Source of the DNA: Sulfurimonas sp.
Lineage (GTDB): Bacteria > Campylobacterota > Campylobacteria > Campylobacterales > Sulfurimonadaceae
Direction: 5' to 3'
Assembly (NCBI GenBank): GCA_027044845.1
Contig: JALUBM010000170.1
Location: 1-5,748, forward strand
DNA: 5,748 nt
Part shown: one piece after another, positions 1 to 5,748 of the stretch
Numbering within the stretch: position 1 is the first letter of the stretch
Layout: every line of letters starts with the position of its first letter
The notes under the pieces: generated by a model
The model's database searches: none
Seen by the model: the letters and a program-made list of their open reading frames with translations, nothing else
Told to the model about the DNA's origin: nothing
Made by a program: the position numbers and the translations under genes

Positions 1-9
1 AAATTATTA

Positions 10-37
10 TTGACATTTATTTATTTTTCCTTACAAT
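10..37 (+). promoter_or_regulatory. Sigma70-type promoter of the operon
   Basis: A perfect -35 hexamer TTGACA (10-15) is followed by a 16-base AT-rich spacer and a -10 hexamer TACAAT (32-37), which differs from TATAAT at one position. Transcription would begin near base 44, giving a leader of about 65 bases before the alpha start codon. No convincing FNR/CRP-type palindrome (TTGAT-N4-ATCAA) is visible in the 99 upstream bases, so any anaerobic or substrate control would have to act further upstream or through a site I do not recognise. The promoter call rests on motif match and position only. A GATAAT at 47-52 could be an alternative -10, but it has no good -35 partner. Confidence 0.68.
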
Positions 38-101
38 TTTTAAAAAGATAATGTAGGTGTATCGGCGTAGATGTTTAACAGATTTGATTTTTAGATTGTG
101 T

Positions 102-106
102 GGAGG
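102..106 (+). promoter_or_regulatory. Shine-Dalgarno site that fixes the alpha start at ATG 112
   Basis: GGAGG lies five bases before the ATG at 112, the normal spacing. The longest open frame would begin at GTG 100, but then this GGAGG would fall inside the coding sequence and the GTG would have no ribosome site of its own. The beta gene has the same arrangement (GGAGGT at 3003-3008, five bases before its ATG), which supports ATG 112 as the true start. Confidence 0.85.
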
Positions 107-111
107 ATGGT

Positions 112-2991
112 ATGGCGGGTAGTAAAGAAGAGCAAAAGGTTCTAAACGGAAAGGGGAAGGGTTTTACCAGAAGAAACTTCCTAAAAATGATCGGAGCCAC
201 TTCTTTAGCCGCAGGTTTGTTCGGAGGGGTAAGCTTTGGGGCTAAACTCACAAAATTACAGGTAGTTGAAAACCCTTTTAAATATCCTTACAGAGGATGG
301 GAAGACTTCTACAGGAATCAGTGGGAGTGGGACCATGTAGCAAGAAGCACACACAGTGTCAACTGTACAGGTTCGTGTTCCTGGTTGGTTTACAGTAAAG
401 ATGGAATAATCATAAGAGAGGAACAAGCTGCGGACTATGAACGTGTACAAAAGGGTATGCCAGATTACAACCCGCGTGGATGTAACAAAGGCGCATGTTA
501 CTCTGTCGAATATATTTATGGGGATAGGAGAATCAAATATCCACTATTGAGGGTCGGAAAAAGAGGGGAAGGAAAATGGAAAAGAATATCATGGGAAGAA
601 GCTGGTGATATATTTGCTGAAAAACTCATAGAGAACATTAAAAAGCACGGTTTTGATTCTATTTTCTACTTTACAGTTATTCCAGCCATGTCACTGATCT
701 CTTTTGTCAGTGGAGCCAGGTTTGCCCATATAACAGGTGGAGTCTTGATGAGTTTCTATGATTGGTATAGCGACCTACCCCCCGGATCACCAATAACATT
801 TGGTATACAAACAGATGTGCCTGAATCGGCGGACTGGATTAACGCCAAGTATATAATTCTGTGGGGATCTAACGTATCTGTAACCAGAATTCCCGATGCT
901 CATTACGTTTGGGAGGCAAAATACAGAGGAGCAAAGGTAGCAGCCATCTTCCCTGATTACAACCCCACAGCCAGGCAGGCAGATCTATTTATCTCCATCA
1001 AACCTGGCACCGACATGGCTATGATATTGGCCGTCATCCATGAGATAATCAAACATAAATTATATGACAAAGAATATATAAAAGAACAGACAGATCTCCC
1101 TATTCTTGTAAACACTAAAACAAGGAGATTCTTAAGAGAGTCTGATTTGAAAGAAGGTGGAAGCGATAAAGTCTTTTATCACTACGATTTAAATAAAGAC
1201 AAGATTGTAAAAGTAAACAAAAAAACTTTAAGATTAAACGGTGTAAATCCCGCATTGGAAGGCGAGTTTACTGTTAAATTGAAAGATGGCAGTGAAGCAA
1301 CAGTAAAACCCGTATTCCAAATACTCAAAGAAAGATTAGAGGAATACACTCCAGAGTACGCAGAAAAAATCACAGGAGTGAATAGAAAGGTTATAAGAGA
1401 TTTTGCTTTAGATGTTGGTAAAACAGCAAGGGAAACAGGTGGAAAAGTAATGGTCATCCACGGTAACGGAATAAATCAATGGTTCAACAATGATTTAAAC
1501 AACCGAGGCATCATTTTAATGCTCTCACTCTTGGGAGCCATAGGCAAAAACGGCGGCGGGTTTGCCCACTATGTAGGACAAGAGAAAATCTGGCCTGCAC
1601 CTGGATTCTTCTATTTATTGGCCAAGGAGGGTATGCCGGAAGAATTAAAAGGACCGAAACACCAAAGATTCCAAAATACAACACTTTGGTCCTATGTACA
1701 TGCTGAAGTGCCTGAAATGCCACAAGATCAATTATCCAAAGAAAAAATACCAAGAAGTATCAGAGAGTACATATATGAAAGTGTTAAAAGATGGGAAAAC
1801 GGAGACAACACATGGCAAAGACTTTACCCAAGAGGCTCTGTTGACGAAAACTATGTAAAAACAGGAAAACCAGCAAAAGATCCGAAAATGATGATAATTT
1901 GGAGAGCCAATTACCTAAATCAAGCAAAGGGATTCAGCTACGTTAAGGATACCCTATGGAACAAGTTGGATTTTATCGTTGATATGAATTTTAGGATGGA
2001 TACAACCGCCTTGAACGCAGATCTGGTATTGCCAGCTGCAACTCATTACGAAAAATGGGATATAAATTGCACGGATCTAACAAGCTTCTTAATTCCTTTT
2101 AGTCCTGCTATACCACCTCTCTATGAGTCCAAAACAGATTGGAAAATCTGGGAATTTTTAGCAAGAAAAGTCTCCGAAAAGGCAAAAGAAATGGGTCTTG
2201 GACCTATGAGAGACGAAGAATTTGGCATATATAGAGACCTAAGAAAAACTCATGAGATATTCACAAACAAGGGTAAAATTTCTGATGATAGAAAAGCTAT
2301 AGAGGTAATACTAAAACATGCCCCTCAAACCAAAGGTATATCTTACAATGATACCATTATTCGACCTCAAAGATTTAAAACCTCTGGCCACCACTGGACA
2401 GGCTATTTGAAGAAGGGCGTCCCATACACGGCATTTACAAAAATGACAGAAGGAAAGAAACCCTATCCCACATTAGTTGGAAGGCAACAATTTTATATTG
2501 ACCATGAATGGTTCTTGGAAATGGGAGAAGAGTTACCTATTTACAGACCTCCACTCAGCGAATATGAAGATAAGTATCCTTTAAGATTTGTAACACCGCA
2601 TGGTAGATGGTCAATTCACTCTACTTGGAGAGATGCACCTACAATGTTGAGGTTGCAGAGATTTAGACCTGTTGTATGCATTAATCCAAAAGATGCAGAG
2701 GAAAGAAATATCAAAGACAATGACTGGATACGTGTTTACAATGAAAACGGCTCCTTTGTAGCAAAGGCTTATATAACTGGTAGATTAAAACCAGGTCAAG
2801 TACTCATGAATCATGGATGGGAAACCTATATGGATCTTCTAAAAGGTGGGTTCCAGAGTGTAGCTCCAATTAGAATAAAACCAACACAATTAGCTGGTGG
2901 ATACGGGCAGTTACATTTTAAGCTCAATTATTGGGGTCCAACGGGCGTACAAAAAGATACCATGGTTCAGATTGAGAAATACGATGTTTAA
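112..2991 (+). CDS. Molybdopterin oxidoreductase catalytic (alpha) subunit, type II DMSO reductase family
   Basis: This is a 959-residue catalytic subunit that should bind Mo-bis(MGD) and one [4Fe-4S] cluster (FS0) and act in the periplasm. A Tat signal is visible: FTRRNFLK with the arginine pair at residues 20-21, then a hydrophobic stretch to about residue 43. FS0 ligands follow the type II pattern H81-x3-C85-x3-C89-x34-C124, with His in place of the first Cys. The block YDWYSDLPP places D221 at the position of the molybdenum ligand Asp222 of E. coli NarG. The following TDVPESADW and WGSN blocks are also NarG-like, and HYVGQEK (487-493) and the C-terminal dinucleotide-binding domain (about 825-955) are present. 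The length fits periplasmic enzymes of the family (about 910-980) and not NarG (about 1250). Residues 456 and 459 are Gln and Asn where NarG, as I recall it, has His. The substrate cannot be read from sequence: nitrate, selenate, (per)chlorate or an organic donor are all possible. The start is set by GGAGG at 102-106. The family call is very secure. Confidence 0.96.
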   Translation: MAGSKEEQKVLNGKGKGFTRRNFLKMIGATSLAAGLFGGVSFGAKLTKLQVVENPFKYPYRGWEDFYRNQWEWDHVARSTHSVNCTGSCSWLVYSKDGIIIREEQAADYERVQKGMPDYNPRGCNKGACYSVEYIYGDRRIKYPLLRVGKRGEGKWKRISWEEAGDIFAEKLIENIKKHGFDSIFYFTVIPAMSLISFVSGARFAHITGGVLMSFYDWYSDLPPGSPITFGIQTDVPESADWINAKYIILWGSNVSVTRIPDAHYVWEAKYRGAKVAAIFPDYNPTARQADLFISIKPGTDMAMILAVIHEIIKHKLYDKEYIKEQTDLPILVNTKTRRFLRESDLKEGGSDKVFYHYDLNKDKIVKVNKKTLRLNGVNPALEGEFTVKLKDGSEATVKPVFQILKERLEEYTPEYAEKITGVNRKVIRDFALDVGKTARETGGKVMVIHGNGINQWFNNDLNNRGIILMLSLLGAIGKNGGGFAHYVGQEKIWPAPGFFYLLAKEGMPEELKGPKHQRFQNTTLWSYVHAEVPEMPQDQLSKEKIPRSIREYIYESVKRWENGDNTWQRLYPRGSVDENYVKTGKPAKDPKMMIIWRANYLNQAKGFSYVKDTLWNKLDFIVDMNFRMDTTALNADLVLPAATHYEKWDINCTDLTSFLIPFSPAIPPLYESKTDWKIWEFLARKVSEKAKEMGLGPMRDEEFGIYRDLRKTHEIFTNKGKISDDRKAIEVILKHAPQTKGISYNDTIIRPQRFKTSGHHWTGYLKKGVPYTAFTKMTEGKKPYPTLVGRQQFYIDHEWFLEMGEELPIYRPPLSEYEDKYPLRFVTPHGRWSIHSTWRDAPTMLRLQRFRPVVCINPKDAEERNIKDNDWIRVYNENGSFVAKAYITGRLKPGQVLMNHGWETYMDLLKGGFQSVAPIRIKPTQLAGGYGQLHFKLNYWGPTGVQKDTMVQIEKYDV

Positions 2992-3013
2992 AACTTGTTT
3001 ACGGAGGTAAACA

Positions 3014-4180
3014 ATGGGACAGTACGGAATGGTTATAGATTTAAATAAATGCATAGGCTGCCAAACATGTACCGTTGCCTGCAAAGTATTATGGACAAAC
3101 AACGAAGGCCAGGAACACATGTACTGGAGAAACGTAGAAACAAGACCTGGTAGAGGATACCCAAAAGATTGGGAGAAACATGGAGGTGGATGGAAACCAA
3201 ATTATAAAGGAGACAAAAGAAAACCACCTCTTGGTGAAGTAGATCCTGGATTAAAGGAAGGAACAATACCCGATGCAGAAGCTTACGGCGGAGCACCAAC
3301 GTACGATTACAGAAAAGGCCTGTTTGAAGGCAAACTTTTTGATAAAGAAGCAGGCAAAGTAACAGTACCACCTGAGGGATTATACCTGGATTGGGGAGCA
3401 AACTGGGACGAGGATGTGGGTGAAGGTGATACACCTGATGACAACTACTATTTTTACTTGCCTAGATTATGCAATCACTGCACAGATCCAGCCTGTGTTG
3501 CATCTTGCCCACGACATGCCATATACAAAAGAGAAGAAGACGGTATAGTTTTGATTGACCAAACCAGATGTGACGGATACAGATTCTGTGTTGCAGAGTG
3601 TCCGTATGGAAAAATATACTTCAATCAACTAAGATACAAATCAGAAAAATGTATATTCTGCTTCCCAAGAGTAGAAAAAGGGGTTCCGCCAGCTTGCGCT
3701 ATGCAGTGCCCTGGAAGGGCCATGATAGTCGGAGATGTACACGACAAAAATGGGAGCATTTACAAACTTGTAAACAAATACAAAGTCGCATTACCACTCC
3801 ATCCAGAATATGGCACCAAACCAAACGTATTTTACATTCCTCCTTTAAGCCCATACAAAATAAAGGAAGATGGTTCACTTTCAAAAGAACGTAGAATACC
3901 AATTGAATACTTAGGTTCATTATTTGGAGGAGTTGAAGCCGTAAAGCACGCATTGGATGTTTTGGAAAGAGAAATGGAAAAATATAGAAAGGGTGAGAAA
4001 TCTGAGCTTATCGAGATACTGACTGGTACACAAAGAGATTATTTCCAACTTATCCACTCAAAAGGCATAGCATATGGCCAATTGTATCAGAGAAAAGGGA
4101 TGCTACACTTAACAAAAGAGGAGATTAAAGAAATGGATAAGTTTATCTCTCAGCCTGAATTGCCAGAGGCCCCAAAATAA
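3014..4180 (+). CDS. Iron-sulfur (beta) subunit with four Fe-S clusters
   Basis: This 388-residue electron-transfer subunit links the alpha FS0 cluster to the gamma heme. Four cysteine groups are visible: C13/C16/C19/C23, C153/C156/C161/C165, C186/C192/C196 and C213/C216/C228/C232. In the third group Tyr189 stands where a fourth Cys would be, as Trp does in NarH, so three [4Fe-4S] and one [3Fe-4S] cluster are expected. By analogy with NarH the three-iron cluster would use C165, C186 and C192. The stretches GQEHMYWRNVETRPGRGYP and FYLPRLCNHCTDPAC resemble NarH and the beta subunits of selenate, chlorate, perchlorate and dimethylsulfide enzymes. The length is nearer to those (about 330-350) than to NarH (about 510). 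There is no signal peptide, so it should be exported folded, riding on alpha's Tat signal. It starts 22 bases after alpha with GGAGGT at 3003-3008. Confidence 0.96.
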   Translation: MGQYGMVIDLNKCIGCQTCTVACKVLWTNNEGQEHMYWRNVETRPGRGYPKDWEKHGGGWKPNYKGDKRKPPLGEVDPGLKEGTIPDAEAYGGAPTYDYRKGLFEGKLFDKEAGKVTVPPEGLYLDWGANWDEDVGEGDTPDDNYYFYLPRLCNHCTDPACVASCPRHAIYKREEDGIVLIDQTRCDGYRFCVAECPYGKIYFNQLRYKSEKCIFCFPRVEKGVPPACAMQCPGRAMIVGDVHDKNGSIYKLVNKYKVALPLHPEYGTKPNVFYIPPLSPYKIKEDGSLSKERRIPIEYLGSLFGGVEAVKHALDVLEREMEKYRKGEKSELIEILTGTQRDYFQLIHSKGIAYGQLYQRKGMLHLTKEEIKEMDKFISQPELPEAPK

Positions 4181-4198
4181 TGGAAAAAGGAGGGGGAG

Positions 4199-4891
4199 AT
4201 GAGAGAAAAGAAGATTGATATAAAAAAGTATATGATTTTGATTATTACCTTAATATTCACAGTTGGAATTTCTGCAAGTTCCTTTGCAGATTTGATGCCA
4301 TTTTTAAAGGTGGAAAAGTTGAATTATAAAGGACACATAACCCCAACTTCTAAAGTATGGAACAAGGTACCTTACATGACCGTTCCACTAAATATACAAA
4401 TGTACTCAATAAAAAAGGTTAAAGTTCAAGCTGTAATTTCTGGTGGCTATATGTACATAAGGCTTGTATGGTTTGATCCTACAAAGAACGACCAAATTAA
4501 CGGAGCAGATCAATTTTACGATGGATGTGCTGTGAGTTTTCCAATCAAAAAGGTAAAGGGATACGCACCTAATATATGTATGGGACAGGTTGGCAACGAG
4601 GTTAACATTTGGCACTGGAGAGCAAATATGAAAAATCATTCAGCCGCTAACTTGATAGCCGGTGGTATAGGAACATTAACGGAGGAAAAAGATCCAAATC
4701 TACATCAGGATGCCGTATGGAGAAACGGTAGATGGTATGTAGAATTCTATAAACCTCTTAAAGACAACAAGAGTGTTGTTTTCAAAAGCGGTAACAAATA
4801 TTATATGGCAATTGCTGTATGGAATGGCTCTGATCATGAAAGAGCCATGATGAAATCTGTATCCAACTGGTTTAAGGTTGAAGTCCAATGA
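4199..4891 (+). CDS. Heme b-binding gamma subunit, EbdC/DdhC/SerC-like
   Basis: This 230-residue periplasmic subunit is expected to carry one heme b and to exchange electrons between the beta Fe-S chain and an outside partner. A Sec signal peptide is visible: a lysine-rich start (residues 1-10), a hydrophobic core (11-27) and a likely cleavage after SFA at residue 30. No CxxCH motif occurs, which argues against c-type heme. The ethylbenzene dehydrogenase gamma fold is suggested by VNIWHWRA (135-142), the MAIAVWNGSD block (203-212) and the KSVSNW ending. In EbdC heme b is held by one Met and one Lys; here M128 (in ICMGQ) and K219 (in MMKSVS) are the likely equivalents, an inference from motif position. 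AGGAGG at 4188-4193 sits five bases before the ATG, in a long purine run. The gene follows beta by 18 bases and overlaps the chaperone gene. Confidence 0.9.
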   Translation: MREKKIDIKKYMILIITLIFTVGISASSFADLMPFLKVEKLNYKGHITPTSKVWNKVPYMTVPLNIQMYSIKKVKVQAVISGGYMYIRLVWFDPTKNDQINGADQFYDGCAVSFPIKKVKGYAPNICMGQVGNEVNIWHWRANMKNHSAANLIAGGIGTLTEEKDPNLHQDAVWRNGRWYVEFYKPLKDNKSVVFKSGNKYYMAIAVWNGSDHERAMMKSVSNWFKVEVQ

Positions 4892-5538
4892 ACGGCAAAG
4901 TAGTTACACTAAGAAACGAAAGATATTTAAAAAACTTTTTAGAAGAGAATAAACTTAGGGTATTGTTTTATGAGTTCTTTAAAGATGGCTTCTCTTATCC
5001 CAACAAAGAAGTATATAATTCATTAAAAAATCCACAGCTAAAAAAGGTCATCAAAGGGGATGCCCTATCATTCTTAGAAGGGCTTCCCCCTTTAGACAAT
5101 CTCCAAGTTATTTACACAACTTATTTTGACGTCGTTTTTGGAGGCAAGGGATGTCATTTAAGAGAGGGTGAGTATTTGAAAAACAAAATGTCTATGTCAA
5201 AATTATTGTTAGAATGCAAAGGATTCTATAAAAACTTCGGTTTATATTTACAACCAAACGAACTTCCTGACTCATTGGAAATAGAGTTGGAGTTTATGTA
5301 CTACCTCACCAATCTTTTAGTAGAAAACTTCGGCAAAGATGATTCGGAAAATAAAATTAAAAAAATACTAATGGCACAAAAGGACTTTTTAGAACGACAC
5401 TTAGTACACTTCGTTTCTTCTCTGAAAGAGTGTTTAAAAAAATACGAAGAGGTGGAATTTTACCATAAAATGTGCATTTTTTTGTACGATTTCTTACGTT
5501 ATGATTTAGATTTCGTTCTTTTAAATCTAGATAAATGA
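4888..5538 (+). CDS. Cofactor-insertion chaperone (delta subunit), TorD/DmsD/NarJ-like
   Basis: This 216-residue, largely helical cytoplasmic protein should be the dedicated chaperone that binds apo-alpha, delays Tat export and assists molybdenum cofactor insertion; such proteins are not part of the mature enzyme. Recognisable parts are an N-terminal RVLFYEFFKDGFSYP segment, the family block around LPDSLEIELEFMYYLTNLL (residues about 125-144), and a QKDFLERHLVHFV segment near 164-176, similar to the Q-x2-FL-x2-HL motif of NarJ/TorD proteins. It has neither a signal peptide nor metal-binding motifs. Its ATG overlaps the gamma stop codon as ATGA (4888-4891), and only a weak AAGG precedes it, so translation is probably coupled to gamma. 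The gene order is alpha-beta-gamma-delta, as in ebdABCD; ser, ddh and clr operons place the chaperone before gamma. Confidence 0.9.
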   Translation: MNGKVVTLRNERYLKNFLEENKLRVLFYEFFKDGFSYPNKEVYNSLKNPQLKKVIKGDALSFLEGLPPLDNLQVIYTTYFDVVFGGKGCHLREGEYLKNKMSMSKLLLECKGFYKNFGLYLQPNELPDSLEIELEFMYYLTNLLVENFGKDDSENKIKKILMAQKDFLERHLVHFVSSLKECLKKYEEVEFYHKMCIFLYDFLRYDLDFVLLNLDK

Positions 5539-5545
5539 TGTTGAT

Positions 5546-5722
5546 ATGAAAAAAAAATTACTCTCCTATGCAGTTTTGTTTTTTGTTTTGTTACATTTTC
5601 TTTTATATAACTTCTTTTCAAGGATAAGTTCGTTCATACCTCATGCCTCTACCCTGAATAAATTTTTTGTATTTTTGGGCTTACACACAGGTGTAGTAGA
5701 GATCACCTCTTCACCATTTTGA
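5546..5722 (+). CDS. Small hydrophobic single-span membrane protein, unknown function
   Basis: This is a 58-codon open frame from ATG (MKKKLLSY) to TGA at 5720-5722, seven bases after the chaperone stop. Three lysines precede a strongly hydrophobic segment (about residues 5-24), predicting one membrane helix with the N-terminus inside. It could instead be an uncleaved or cleaved signal sequence followed by about 30 residues that include a second, weaker hydrophobic stretch (39-51). I see no clear Shine-Dalgarno, so expression would rely on re-initiation after the chaperone gene. I do not recognise a family. It is too short, with too few histidines, to be a NarI-type heme b anchor. It could be a small membrane tether or accessory protein of the enzyme, the start of a frameshifted gene, or a chance ORF in T-rich DNA. 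Confidence 0.45.
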   Translation: MKKKLLSYAVLFFVLLHFLLYNFFSRISSFIPHASTLNKFFVFLGLHTGVVEITSSPF

Positions 5723-5733
5723 GGGGGTTTTTT
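5703..5733 (+). terminator. Possible intrinsic terminator at the operon end
   Basis: The left arm TCACCTC (5703-5709) can pair with GAGGGGG (5721-5727). This gives a seven-position stem with one A-G mismatch and one T-G wobble around an 11-base loop. Six T follow at once (5728-5733), then a second T-run (5740-5747). The stem overlaps the stop codon of the 58-codon ORF. The pairing is modest, and the GAGGGGG could equally be a ribosome site for a gene beginning just beyond the window. Confidence 0.38.
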
Positions 5734-5748
5734 ACTTTCTTTTTTTTC

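Noticed and set aside
100..111. GTG at 100 as the alpha start, adding four residues
   Set aside because: The GGAGG at 102-106 would lie inside the gene and no ribosome site precedes the GTG; ATG 112 has ideal spacing from GGAGG.
1182..1457. 91-codon minus-strand frame inside the alpha gene
   Set aside because: Antisense shadow of an intact, family-conserved region of alpha; no ribosome site or recognisable domain.
3033..3434. 133-codon open frame on the minus strand inside the beta gene
   Set aside because: It is antisense to a fully conserved Fe-S subunit, is rich in Leu/His/Pro as an A-rich coding strand would produce in reverse, and matches no family I know.
3598..3894. 98-codon plus-strand frame inside the beta gene
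   Set aside because: It is out of frame with beta, which is intact with all its cysteine motifs here, and its Ser/Arg/Lys-rich product looks like a frame shadow.
112..4180. Calling the genes narGH (membrane-bound nitrate reductase)
   Set aside because: Alpha has a functional-looking Tat signal and is about 290 residues shorter than NarG, beta is about 120 residues shorter than NarH, and the third gene is a soluble heme b protein with no narI present.
4199..4891. Calling the operon pcrABCD (perchlorate reductase) from its A-B-C-D order
   Set aside because: PcrC is a multiheme c-type cytochrome; this third gene has no CxxCH motif and instead resembles EbdC/DdhC/SerC.
5546..5722. The small ORF as a NarI-type cytochrome b anchor
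   Set aside because: It has one clear membrane helix and only three histidines, far short of the five helices and paired heme ligands of NarI.

Overview
The window holds one compact, plus-strand operon for a molybdenum enzyme of the type II DMSO reductase family, the group that includes nitrate reductase NarGH, selenate reductase, chlorate and perchlorate reductase, dimethylsulfide dehydrogenase and ethylbenzene dehydrogenase. The DNA is AT-rich. Arginine is written almost entirely as AGA/AGG, ATA isoleucine codons are common, and the proteins are rich in Lys, Glu and Tyr. This suggests a low-GC, possibly thermophilic, anaerobic or microaerophilic Gram-negative bacterium. Aquificota or Deferribacterota are my guesses from composition alone; nothing in the window proves the taxon.

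Layout: bases 1-99 carry a near-consensus sigma70-type promoter (10-37) and a leader of about 65 bases. Then come the catalytic alpha subunit (112-2991, Tat signal, Mo-bisMGD, one Fe-S cluster), the beta subunit (3014-4180, four Fe-S clusters), the gamma subunit (4199-4891, Sec signal, predicted heme b) and the delta chaperone (4888-5538, TorD/NarJ-like). A 58-codon ORF for a small hydrophobic protein (5546-5722) follows, with a possible intrinsic terminator over its stop codon. Gaps are 22 and 18 bases, then a 4-base overlap, then 7 bases, so the genes are probably co-transcribed.

How the parts fit together: delta would hold apo-alpha in the cytoplasm until the molybdenum cofactor is inserted. 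The folded alpha-beta unit would then leave through Tat on the alpha signal peptide, while gamma leaves separately through Sec. In the periplasm, electrons would pass between the gamma heme b, the beta Fe-S chain, the alpha FS0 cluster and molybdenum. No NarI-like membrane anchor and no c-type cytochrome is encoded here, so the external redox partner is outside the window.

The enzyme class is clear but the substrate is not. The alpha active-site region is strikingly NarG-like, the beta subunit looks like the periplasmic Ser/Clr/Pcr/Ddh type, and the A-B-C-D gene order is that of ethylbenzene dehydrogenase. The substrate and the downstream small ORF are the main open questions.
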